Below, piece after piece: positions 34,603 through 42,177 of a stretch of 64,000 nt of DNA (its first letter is position 1; the number at the start of each line of letters is the position of its first letter). The position numbers were made by a program, and so were the translations under genes. Source of the stretch: Chitinophaga lutea (GTDB taxonomy: Bacteria > Bacteroidota > Bacteroidia > Chitinophagales > Chitinophagaceae); contig NZ_RPDH01000001.1 in NCBI RefSeq assembly GCF_003813775.1, forward strand, positions 2,170,001-2,234,000. Reading direction: 5' to 3'. The notes under the pieces were generated by a model that made no database searches, was not told the DNA's origin, and worked only from the letters and a program-made list of their open reading frames with translations.

Positions 34603-35922
34603 CTAGTCTTTTTTTCCCACCGTTACCTGGAACGAAACGCCGGCGGACAAAAGTTTCACGTTTCCTGCTCCAACTCCACCCAACGGCAGTTTCACATACG
34701 GCTGCACACCCCATTGAATGACGCCTTTGGTATTTCTTTCATAATTGACGCCCAGGTTCAGCACGGAAAAATAATGTTGGTTACTGTTATTGAATTCCCG
34801 TTTGTACTTGCCGCCGCTTAAAGTATAGTATTCATACTTTTCCTTTATCATGAAATAAGACGATGCTCCCACCATTGCGCTCCATGTGCTTTTGGGTTTG
34901 TGCAGGAAGGTATAGTGTACGTTCAATGGGACATCCAGCACATTGCAATCCGCATCGATCTTTTTATAGTAAGTAGGGTAGGGACTGTCATAATCTTTGT
35001 CTTCCGCGCCGTAGAGCTTTTTGTTGTAGGAAGCGCCTGTGCTCAGGTAGAAGTTGTTGTTGATATGATAACGGATCAGCAGGCCGCCCCCAAACCCAAT
35101 CCGGCCATGCTTCAGCGACGGCACTGCATTATAGTCAGGGCCGAGTGTGATGCCTGCATCAAAACCGCGTTTCTGTTTTTTCTTCTTTTCCTGTACAGGG
35201 TTATCCACAGCTGCCGTGATTTTTGAAGAATCATTCACGGGATTGGCGGGAGCCGGCGTTGTCTTCACAGAGGGAATATTAGTTGCTTTCGGGTTATTCA
35301 CACCCGCCGTCAACTTTGAAGAATCTTTCGTGGAACCAGCCGGCGTGGGCACGATGTTAACAGGCGCAACCGGATTTTTAGGTGCCGTGTTATCCACCGT
35401 TGTCTGGTTGTTTTCCGTTTTTGCGGTGGTCACTCCTCTCTGCTGCAGGTTATCCACAATAGTGGTGTTTTTCTTTGCCGGTGTTAAGGCAAGGCTGGCG
35501 GAAGGAGTGGCTGTATTATTTCCAGCCGGTTTATCCACATCGATGCCGGCAGATGTTGCCGGCTCAATAGTGCCGGAAGCACCAGGCAACGAAATTCCCG
35601 CAGCCGGGGTTTGGTGTGGTGTGGCCGGTCTGTCTTTTATGTTTTCCTGTGTTTCAGGTGAATGGGCGCCGGCTTTATTCAAACTATCGGTAACGGATAT
35701 ACGATCTGATTCATTTTTATCCACCGGCTGCTGTTCTAAAAACCACCACCAGCTGCCAAGGCCCAGGAGAAGGAGCAAACCTGCCGTCCACCAGTAAAAA
35801 GCACCGCGCCGGCGGCCGGAATCGTCCAGGCGTTTTTTCATCTGGTCCCAGGCAGCGGGATCAAATGGAACGTCTGCTTCCTGCAGCTTTTTACGGATAC
35901 TATTTTCAAACTGTTCACTCAT
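34603..35922 (-). CDS. Membrane-anchored anti-sigma-like protein with C-terminal beta-barrel-like domain
   Basis: The 439-residue protein has a cytoplasmic head (FENSIRKKLQEADVPFDPAAWDQMKKRL), one transmembrane helix (about residues 39-60) and a long disordered Pro/Thr/Asn-rich linker (about 65-250) with repeated VDN/VNNP units. A C-terminal domain of alternating strands (about 255-439) resembles small outer-membrane beta-barrel proteins. It overlaps the sigma gene by 4 bases, as expected for a cognate regulator. I infer that the head binds the sigma factor and the outer domain senses the envelope. The linker-coding DNA carries several DnaA-box sequences. Confidence 0.7.
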   Translation of the reverse strand: MSEQFENSIRKKLQEADVPFDPAAWDQMKKRLDDSGRRRGAFYWWTAGLLLLLGLGSWWWFLEQQPVDKNESDRISVTDSLNKAGAHSPETQENIKDRPATPHQTPAAGISLPGASGTIEPATSAGIDVDKPAGNNTATPSASLALTPAKKNTTIVDNLQQRGVTTAKTENNQTTVDNTAPKNPVAPVNIVPTPAGSTKDSSKLTAGVNNPKATNIPSVKTTPAPANPVNDSSKITAAVDNPVQEKKKKQKRGFDAGITLGPDYNAVPSLKHGRIGFGGGLLIRYHINNNFYLSTGASYNKKLYGAEDKDYDSPYPTYYKKIDADCNVLDVPLNVHYTFLHKPKSTWSAMVGASSYFMIKEKYEYYTLSGGKYKREFNNSNQHYFSVLNLGVNYERNTKGVIQWGVQPYVKLPLGGVGAGNVKLLSAGVSFQVTVGKKD

Positions 35923-36500
35923 TTTCGAACGCTTGCACCGATTTCACCGGCGTCTTGATTATTATTCAGGGATGTAATTTCTTCTATCTTCTCCTTCAGA
36001 ATCCTTTTTGCTTTAAACAAATTGGATTTTGACGTTCCTTCCGAAATGCCCAGCATGGCGGCAATTTCCTGGTGTTGAAAACCTTCCATCACATACAGGT
36101 TGAAAACGGTTTTATATGCAGGCGGCAGGTTTTGCACCAACAGGAGTATTTCATCATAGGATAATTTGTCCAGCGCTTTATCATCGGTAACGCCAAGATC
36201 ATAAGCCTGGGAAATATCTTCGGCAAACGAAATTTTTTTCCGGCTCCGCAAATGGTCGATGGCGGTATTGGCCATGATTTTACTGAGCCAGCTTTTAAAT
36301 GGCCTGGAGGTATCGTAAGAATTGATGTGGTTAAAAATTTTTAGGAAACCATCGTTGAGAATTTCGATAGCTTCATTTTTGTTGTTGGCGTAACGCAAAC
36401 AGATAGCCATGGCATATCCGAAGAATTGCCGGTAAAGTGCTTCCTGGCTGCCGCGCTTCCACTGACGGCAACCCTCGATGATGTCTAATATGTCCTGCAC
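35919..36500 (-). CDS. ECF-type RNA polymerase sigma-70 family factor
   Basis: This 193-residue extracytoplasmic-function sigma factor has region 2 with AMAICLRYANNKNEAIEILNDGF and SRPFKSWLSKIMANTAIDHL. Region 4 has LPPAYKTVFNLYVMEGFQHQEIAAML followed by GISEGTSKSNLFKAKRILKE. It is co-transcribed and translationally coupled with the membrane protein downstream (ATGA overlap). No FecI-type SusC partner with a sensing domain is adjacent, so the signal is probably envelope-related rather than a specific nutrient. Confidence 0.93.
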   Translation of the reverse strand: MQDILDIIEGCRQWKRGSQEALYRQFFGYAMAICLRYANNKNEAIEILNDGFLKIFNHINSYDTSRPFKSWLSKIMANTAIDHLRSRKKISFAEDISQAYDLGVTDDKALDKLSYDEILLLVQNLPPAYKTVFNLYVMEGFQHQEIAAMLGISEGTSKSNLFKAKRILKEKIEEITSLNNNQDAGEIGASVRK

Positions 36501-36794
36501 TCTGTTTTTGTTACTATCCTAACTTATCGCTCCAAAATGTCTCACGTGGAAACATTTCGGTTGTCCATAAGTTACTGCATCTTTTTTTAATGTGACCGCT
36601 TCTTTTTCTTTTCTTCCACAATTGTACGTGTTCAAAGTCACGCCGGTTGCCTTCGTTTCATTTTTGAGTCCGAAAAATCACTCATTTTATCTCCATCCCT
36701 CAAAAAACGCATTTTTAGCCTTTTTTACGGATTTTGATGCCTTTTGATATCTACTATCGACCCAAGAGGAGATCGTCGAAATTTGAGGAGGTGG

Positions 36795-36920
36795 TTTTTC
36801 AGCAATTTATCGACTGAAAATCAACTGTTTATGAATTTTTGGGTGTTTTTCAGCAATTTTGGGTATATATTCACAAAAAAAGAGGTGCGTTATCAACACA
36901 CCTCTTTTTTCAGCAAGATT
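36795..36920. repeat. Three direct copies of TTTTTCAGCAA
   Basis: The 428-bp gap between the sigma factor and mnmG is AT-rich and carries TTTTTCAGCAA at 36795-36805, 36846-36856 and 36906-36916 (51 and 60 bp apart). The first two continue with ATTT and are preceded by a similar G/T-rich run. The gap also has a degenerate parS-like sequence at 36538-36554. I see no gene here. Confidence 0.6.
36875..36910. terminator. Terminator of mnmG (bidirectional)
   Basis: An 11-bp stem (36877-36887 with 36899-36909) with an 11-base loop has A-runs on the left and T-runs on the right. It is 19 bases after the mnmG stop on the minus strand. Confidence 0.88.
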
Positions 36921-36928
36921 TATAAAAA

Positions 36929-38797
36929 TCACCGGCCCATAAAAACCATCAGAATCTGTACGTCACTCGGATTGACGCCGCTGATCCGGCTGGCTTGTCC
37001 TAACGTGCGCGGTTTTATTTTGGTGAATTTCTGCCGGGCTTCGTTCGATAAAGAAACCAGTTTCGAATAATCGAACGTTTCGGGGATGACTAGGTCTTCC
37101 AGCTGGCTCATACGCTGTACCAGTTCATTTTCTTTTTCGATATACACATCATACTTCACCTGGATTTCTACCTGCTCCAGCACTTCACGATTGAAACCTG
37201 CGAGTACTTTTTCCACTTTCGGCAAGCTGTTTTTCATTGAAATAATATCCAAACCGGGACGAAGCAGTACCTGATGCGCACGCTGTTTTTGCGTGAGCGG
37301 GGCAGAACCATTAGCCTCGAGCCACGGATTTGTTTCCTCCGGTTCGAGCGCTAGTTCTTTCAGAATAGCTTTTACCTGGTCCACTCCGGAGATTTTTGCG
37401 CGGGTTTTCTCCATTCTTTCTTCTGTGGCAAGACCTAATCTGTAGCTTCTTTCCGTCAAACGAAGGTCCGCATTATCCTGTCGGAGGAGGGTGCGGAACT
37501 CTGCGCGGGAGGTAAACATGCGGTACGGTTCGTCCGTTCCTTTGTTGATCAGGTCGTCGATGAGCACCCCAATGTACGCTTCGCTGCGTTTCAGGATCAG
37601 CGGTTCCTGCTCTTTCACTTTCAGGTGTGCGTTGATACCCGCCATCAAACCCTGGCAGGCAGCTTCTTCATAACCGGTGGTACCGTTAATCTGACCCGCA
37701 AAAAACAGGTTCGACACCTGCTTTGTTTCCAGCGAAAACTTCAACTGGGTAGGGGGGAAATAATCATATTCGATCGCATATCCCGGGCGGAACATTCTCG
37801 CATTTTCAAAACCCGGTACAAGGCGCAGCGCTTTTTGCTGTACATCTTCCGGCAGGGATGTAGAAAATCCGTTCACATAGATCTCTACGGTATTAAATCC
37901 TTCCGGCTCTACGAACAACTGATGGCGATCGCGTTCGGCGAAACGGTTTATTTTGTCTTCGATGCTCGGGCAATACCGGGGGCCTACGCCCTGGATGCGG
38001 CCCTGAAACATGGGCGACCGGTCGAAGCCGGTGCGCAGAATGTTGTGTACCTCTTCACTAGTATAGGTAATCCAGCAGCTTCTTTGTTTGTCGGGGGTGA
38101 TCTTTTCAACGTCCATGTAAGAGAATCCCACCATCTCATCGTCGCCTTTCTGCTCTTCCATTTTTGAATAATCGAGGCTTCTTCCGTCGATGCGGGGAGG
38201 GGTCCCGGTCTTCAGCCGGTCGCTTTCAAAGCCGAGGGATACCAGCTGTTCGGTGATGCCAGTGGCAGCTTTTTCCGCTACACGGCCCCCGCCGAACTGT
38301 TTATCACCGATATGAATAACGCCGTTCAGGAAGGTTCCGTTGGTGAGTACCACCGCTTTTGCTTCGATTTCATGGCCAAGCCCGGTGATTACACCATAGC
38401 AAATACCATCTTTCACCAGGAGGCCTTTTACCATATCCTGGTAGAAATCCACCCGCTTGGTGTTCTCCAGTGCTTCCCTCCATTTGGTGGCAAACAACAT
38501 CCGGTCGCTTTGGGCTCTCGGGCTCCACATAGCGGGGCCTTTACTGCGGTTGAGCATGCGGAATTGTATCATCGACTGGTCGGTCACAATTCCGGAATAC
38601 CCGCCGAGGGCATCTATTTCGCGCACAATCTGTCCTTTGGCGATACCACCCATGGCGGGGTTGCAACTCATCTGGGCGATGGTTTGCATATTCATGGTAA
38701 TCAGCAGCACCCGGGAACCCATGTTGGCGGCGGCAGCGGCAGCTTCACACCCGGCATGTCCGGCACCGACAACAATAACATCGTAAGAAGGAAACAT
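36929..38797 (-). CDS. mnmG: tRNA uridine-34 5-carboxymethylaminomethyl modification enzyme MnmG
   Basis: This FAD-dependent enzyme, working with MnmE, installs the 5-carboxymethylaminomethyl group on U34 of several tRNAs. The FAD-binding start is YDVIVVGAGHAGCEAAAAAA, followed by the family segments CNPAMGGIAKGQIVREIDAL and GPAMWSPRAQSDR; the C terminus reads RISGVNPSDVQILMVFM. I start at the ATG at 38797 (MFPSYDVIVV, 622 residues) because the frame open to 38818 adds 7 unrelated residues. An exact -7 element is placed 18 bases upstream of this start. mnmG (gidA) lies near the origin of replication in many bacteria. Confidence 0.96.
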   Translation of the reverse strand: MFPSYDVIVVGAGHAGCEAAAAAANMGSRVLLITMNMQTIAQMSCNPAMGGIAKGQIVREIDALGGYSGIVTDQSMIQFRMLNRSKGPAMWSPRAQSDRMLFATKWREALENTKRVDFYQDMVKGLLVKDGICYGVITGLGHEIEAKAVVLTNGTFLNGVIHIGDKQFGGGRVAEKAATGITEQLVSLGFESDRLKTGTPPRIDGRSLDYSKMEEQKGDDEMVGFSYMDVEKITPDKQRSCWITYTSEEVHNILRTGFDRSPMFQGRIQGVGPRYCPSIEDKINRFAERDRHQLFVEPEGFNTVEIYVNGFSTSLPEDVQQKALRLVPGFENARMFRPGYAIEYDYFPPTQLKFSLETKQVSNLFFAGQINGTTGYEEAACQGLMAGINAHLKVKEQEPLILKRSEAYIGVLIDDLINKGTDEPYRMFTSRAEFRTLLRQDNADLRLTERSYRLGLATEERMEKTRAKISGVDQVKAILKELALEPEETNPWLEANGSAPLTQKQRAHQVLLRPGLDIISMKNSLPKVEKVLAGFNREVLEQVEIQVKYDVYIEKENELVQRMSQLEDLVIPETFDYSKLVSLSNEARQKFTKIKPRTLGQASRISGVNPSDVQILMVFMGR

Positions 38798-38815
38798 ACT
38801 TGATTTTTGAAAGTG

Positions 38816-38823
38816 CAAAGTTA
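38816..38823 (-). promoter_or_regulatory. -7 promoter element of mnmG
   Basis: On the minus strand TAACTTTG matches TAnnTTTG exactly, 18 bases before the mnmG ATG. No TTTG is present at the -33 distance. Confidence 0.45.
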
Positions 38824-39773
38824 AGCATAAAAGATGGATGGGAGGGTGGATTTTGGAAGGGGGAAGCGGAGGAGAGGGCTTTGTAGGGGAAGGAGCTATA
38901 TCGAAGGGTTTAGGAGGGAGACTCGAGGAACTTCAGCATTTAGGGTGGTTTTGTGATTTCCCTCTCTTTTCAAAGAAGAGAGAATATACCCATTCCACTT
39001 TCCTTAGGGAACGCAATTTGATAGGAGGGAGTATACAGTGGAACAAAACAGTTTCACCTTTGAACAAATGGGGCATCTGCCGGAAATGATTTAATAGTAT
39101 CCAGTAGCTACTCCTGGATGGTGTCTTCCAAACTGAGCAAATACTATTTAGATCAATCGATTTTTGGGGTCGTATGGTAATGTGTGAGCGAGAAACCTGC
39201 CTTTGTAATGCAAAAGCACACTCGCCCGGGCAGGGAGGGGAGCAGAGTTTACAGTGATACCTAACATCTTCCTTTCCCACCTAAGGGGAGGAAGATGAAC
39301 ATGGAGGCTTGATGCTCGAAGACAGCCAAGTACGACAGTGGGCCTGATACCCGATCCAAGAGTATTATTTAGGGTTCAAACTTATGTGCTGGGCATCAAA
39401 CGAGGATCTTCATTGTTATTAATAGACCCTTCAAATACCAAAACTTAAGTTCTCTGGAGGATAAGGTGCATGCTCCACTATTTCCCTAAGGGAACAACCA
39501 CCCAATTCTATAAAAAGTGGCCTTCCTAAAGGGAAATCGCATCCACGCTTACCTCAAACCATAGCAGCTGCATCTCTTTTCAGCAAAACAACCGTAAGGT
39601 TCTCTTTCCTAATCTCTCCGTTAATAGATTCTTTTCCCGAACCTCTTCTAGGGTCACTCCCTAAATGGAAGCCCTATCCATAACCCGGAGGATTCTCATT
39701 CAAACGACAATACACGCTTAAGGGAATAGAAAAACTCTTGCAGAGGGAAAGAACACTAAACCAAAGAGCCTCA
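38824..39773. other. Gene-free region with hairpins
   Basis: I see no gene in these 950 bases. 38824-38940 is strikingly G-rich and C-poor on the plus strand; from about 39400 the strand becomes C-rich. A 9-bp hairpin (39265-39273 with 39289-39297, stem CATCTTCCT/AGGAAGATG) stands out. Around 39200-39237 CCTGCC can pair with GGCAGG, enclosing a TTTG/CAAA stem, so a structured RNA is possible but not shown. Short open frames such as 38838-39089 lack any family-like sequence. Confidence 0.5.
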
Positions 39774-39789
39774 TGTTCCACGTGGAACA
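39774..39789. promoter_or_regulatory. parS: parS site 1 (ParB centromere)
   Basis: TGTTCCACGTGGAACA is a perfect 16-bp palindrome of the chromosomal parS type (TGTTnCACGTGnAACA). It is the first of three sites spaced 58 and 60 bp apart. Confidence 0.88.
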
Positions 39790-39831
39790 TACAAATCCCC
39801 ATGATGACTTACGATTTCGGTACGTAACAGA

Positions 39832-39847
39832 TGTTCCACGTGAAACA
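39832..39847. promoter_or_regulatory. parS: parS site 2 (ParB centromere)
   Basis: TGTTCCACGTGAAACA differs from a perfect palindrome at one position and matches the general bacterial parS consensus. It begins 58 bp after site 1. Confidence 0.88.
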
Positions 39848-39879
39848 TACCCATTCCCCGCCGTCCGAACCCTCACTTA

Positions 39880-39919
39880 AATAAAGAAGAATGTTCCACG
39901 TGGAACATCCTTCTTTATT
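39880..39919. terminator. 40-bp inverted repeat containing parS 3, probable ybeY terminator
   Basis: The 40 bases form an inverted repeat with a single mismatched pair: outer arms AATAAAGAAG and CTTCTTTATT flank the parS core. It overlaps the ybeY stop codon (39915-39917). The outer A/T-rich arms could give a terminator in both directions. Confidence 0.6.
39892..39907. promoter_or_regulatory. parS: parS site 3 (ParB centromere)
   Basis: TGTTCCACGTGGAACA, identical to site 1, begins 60 bp after site 2. It is embedded in a larger inverted repeat that reaches the ybeY stop codon. Confidence 0.88.
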
Positions 39920-40340
39920 GCTGAAAGTATAGTTGTAAATACTCGTCTTCTTTCTGCCGCATTAAGGCCTCCTCCTTCTTCGTTTTATCCTTGTATCCAC
40001 AAAGGTGCAATGCCCCATGAAACATCACCCGGTGCAGTTCATAGTTCTCGGTCACTTCAAACTGCTCGGCATTCTCTCTCACCCGGTCGATGCTGATATA
40101 AATCTCCCCTTCGGTCACTTCCGGGTCGGGTGACAATTCAAACGTAACAATGTCCGTATAGGTGTCGTGCTTCAGGAACTCTTCGTTGATCTGTAGCAGG
40201 TATTCATCCGTGCAGAAAACATATTGGAGATTGGATAAGCCCTGTTCTTCCCTTTTAAATAAGTCGGCGATGAAAGCTTTTAACCGGGTTCTATCCTTTA
40301 ACCCAACCTTTACCTCGTGCGCTGAGAAATATATAGCCAT
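39915..40340 (-). CDS. ybeY: rRNA maturation endoribonuclease YbeY
   Basis: This is a single-strand-specific zinc ribonuclease for 16S rRNA 3'-end maturation and ribosome quality control. The 141-residue protein has the family core (FCTDEYLLQINEEFL, TDIVTFELS, GEIYISIDRV) and HGALHLCGYKD near the C terminus. Zinc ligands His108 and His112 are present, but the third His of the HGxLHLxGYDH motif is replaced by Asp118 (GYKD). Asp could still bind zinc, and I believe similar GYKD forms occur in relatives. The gene stands alone between the parS sites and feoA. Confidence 0.9.
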   Translation of the reverse strand: MAIYFSAHEVKVGLKDRTRLKAFIADLFKREEQGLSNLQYVFCTDEYLLQINEEFLKHDTYTDIVTFELSPDPEVTEGEIYISIDRVRENAEQFEVTENYELHRVMFHGALHLCGYKDKTKKEEALMRQKEDEYLQLYFQQ

Positions 40341-40383
40341 AATGTAAAATTATAGTGAAAATCCCGATCTACCACGGCCGTTT

Positions 40384-40414
40384 TTTGCATATTGGGCTTT
40401 GTACAATACCTTTG
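40384..40414 (+). promoter_or_regulatory. Promoter of feoA
   Basis: TTTG (40384-40387), a 19-base spacer and TACCTTTG (40407-40414) match the Bacteroidota consensus exactly. The feoA ATG is 58 bases downstream. Confidence 0.75.
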
Positions 40415-40472
40415 TTATGTAATAGCTGGGGCCTTGGTCACAGATTGGTTTTAACTCGCTCAATAAATATTT

Positions 40473-40703
40473 ATGATTAAACTTTCGTCTCTTACGATTG
40501 GCAAAAGCGCAGTGATTCGGGAATTTGAGAAAAGTGACCTCCATATAAAACTGATGGAAATGGGATGTGTTCCGGGAGAAACAGTGAAGGTTGAAAAAAT
40601 AGCCCCCCTCGGCGACCCTATCTGCATTATCGTGGCCGGTTATAATCTTTCGCTTCGCAAAACAGAAGCAGATCATATTTGGGTAGAAGAAGTAGCTGTG
40701 TAG
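40473..40703 (+). CDS. feoA: FeoA family protein (ferrous iron transport accessory)
   Basis: This 76-residue SH3-like protein begins MIKLSSLTIGKSAVIREFEK and carries the FeoA pattern LMEMGCVPGETVKVEKIAPLGDP with a C-terminal LSLRKTEADHIWVEE. FeoA is thought to bind FeoB and help its GTPase or transport function. It is monocistronic, with its own promoter and terminator, far from feoB at 6.0-8.2 kb. A role as a free regulator is possible. Confidence 0.88.
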   Translation: MIKLSSLTIGKSAVIREFEKSDLHIKLMEMGCVPGETVKVEKIAPLGDPICIIVAGYNLSLRKTEADHIWVEEVAV

Positions 40704-40724
40704 ATTCCTCATCAAAGATTTTCT

Positions 40725-40757
40725 AAAGACGTGCCGGTTGGGACGTCTTTTTTATTT
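40725..40757 (+). terminator. Terminator of feoA
   Basis: The stem AAAGACGT (40725-40732) with ACGTCTTT (40743-40750), a 10-base loop and then a T-rich run lie 22 bases after the feoA stop. Confidence 0.85.
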
Positions 40758-41549
40758 GGCTTAATGAGTCCTCAGGAAGGGGTAGAAGCCTCCACTGTTC
40801 TGATTCATAACTATCCCCTCAAATCACACATCATGCCGGCACCCATATATTTACCCCCAGGCACCCTCCCTTAAAAAAGCTGAAGTCAACTTGTACCCGT
40901 TTCAACGCACCGAATCACTAACACCTGACAACTGCATCCTTGTCGAACAGCCCACAACTACCTACATTTTATCTCTGCCCATATACATTATTCCCCTAAG
41001 CAGGTCGATGTTCCATTGTTCGCCAGTTTGATCTGAATGGCAATTTTCTTCTATAGCCTCCAGATGAATCGTTCCACTGGGTGAAGCCTATAATGCCTCG
41101 CGACATCGCTTGACACCTTGAGTGCAGAATTTACCTGGGCGTTTAAGTTCCGGAATATTCTAAGAAATGGTCTGGGCAGTAAAAACAAACATCAAAATAA
41201 GAGAGCCGCCTTGTTCCATCCTCATCAAGTTTCTTCATTTACATCAGAATTTTCTTACATTCTACCCCAGGTTTCCAAGTTGTTCATTCATAAAATAATC
41301 TTCCCCAACCACCTTCACCTCCCCAAACCAACCTACCCGAGTAGGCGCCGGCTTATCGGAAAACCAAACTCTATTTCACCACCCCGTTCATCTCATCTCT
41401 GTTCATTCAAAAACTTTAATCCAGGGTAGGGGCCCCCTCACAGAAATCTTTAAAAAAACAATTCCACTTATCCCACATCCATCACCAAATGGAAATGCCA
41501 CAAGCCAATTGTAATTATATCCACCCGGTCAGTCATATTGATTTAGAAT
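40758..41549. other. Gene-free region, C-rich on the plus strand
   Basis: I see no gene or RNA gene that I can support in this stretch. The plus strand has a strong excess of C over G, especially at about 41285-41440. 41490-41549 looks like a decayed copy of the tandem repeat that follows (GGAAATGCCACAAGCCAATT against TGAAATGCAACAAGAACAAA). Confidence 0.5.
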
Positions 41550-41867
41550 GCACTCCAGCGAAATATCCCCGCTTGAAAAAAGATGCGAACTACAATCACA
41601 TCAACTCTCCTTGAAATGCAACTGAAACAAATTCTTTCCGCTTCCCTAAAATGCGCTCCCACCAAAATACCACTACTGAAAACAGATATGAACTCCAATC
41701 ATCTCAGTCTTATGAAATGCAACTGGAAGAAATTACTTTTCAGCTACGTCTTCTCCTAAACTGCCCCACCGAAATACCACCACTGAAAAACAGATATGAA
41801 ATCCAATCACATCAGATTCCATGAAATGCAACAAGAACAAATTCTTTTCAGCTCGCTTCCTTAAAAT
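41550..41867. repeat. Degenerate tandem repeat, three units of about 103-110 bp
   Basis: Three units at 41550-41652, 41653-41762 and 41763-41867 share the same order of blocks: GC(A/G)CTCC-type start, GAAATACCACC, CTGAAAA followed by AGATATGAA, CTCCAATCACATCAG, TGAAATGCAAC, GAACAAATTCTTTTCAGC and TTCCCTAAAAT. They are too divergent and contain too many stops to be coding. The array lies in the long gap between feoA and nadA. Confidence 0.75.
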
Positions 41868-42120
41868 CCATCGTCGAGTTATGCGAAACGATATTCATTT
41901 TACTCACACAGAAACACACCTCCGCAAACGCTCTTCACTCGACACCTTCCCCAGACGATTGGTCGATTCCCCCTTCATAAAAAAGTCCCAGGTAAACTCA
42001 GTATTTCATTCGAAAACATCGCTTTCACAAAGCATCCAAAAAACAAACTTTATAATATATATTAAAATGATTAACAAGAAAATATATAGGTCAAACAATA
42101 AAACTATTTATCTCAAAGGC
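41868..42120. other. AT-rich gene-free region
   Basis: No gene is supported. The segment at 42045-42110 is very AT-rich (runs of TATAATATATATT type). A frame open at 41821-42183 has no family-like sequence and runs across the repeat end and the nadA terminator. Confidence 0.5.
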
Positions 42121-42147
42121 AAGAAAAAAGCTGCCCGTAAGCAGCTT
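42121..42147 (-). terminator. Terminator of nadA
   Basis: On the minus strand AAGCTGC-loop-GCAGCTT (stem 42128-42134 with 42141-42147, 6-base loop) is followed by a T-run. It lies about 30 bases after the nadA stop. Confidence 0.9.
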
Positions 42148-42177
42148 CCTCCAATCAGATTCTTCCTCTCCGAATTA

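Larger units (their letters stand above)
33951..35725. promoter_or_regulatory. Cluster of DnaA-box sequences across hemJ and the anti-sigma gene
   Basis: Perfect DnaA boxes TTATCCACA lie at 35201-35209, 35450-35458 and 35531-35539. Perfect boxes in the opposite orientation (TGTGGATAA) lie at 33951-33959 and 34327-34335. TTATTCACA lies at 35294-35302, and one-mismatch TTATCCACC at 35390-35398 and 35717-35725. Chance would give about one perfect 9-mer per 131 kb counting both strands. The boxes at 35.2-35.7 kb fall where the linker of the encoded protein repeats Val-Asp-Asn/Lys, so protein repetition may explain part of the cluster. Confidence 0.4.

Noticed and set aside
38838..39089. 83-codon frame in the mnmG-ybeY gap
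   Set aside because: The Gly-rich translation is explained by the G-rich strand; there is no promoter or family-like sequence.
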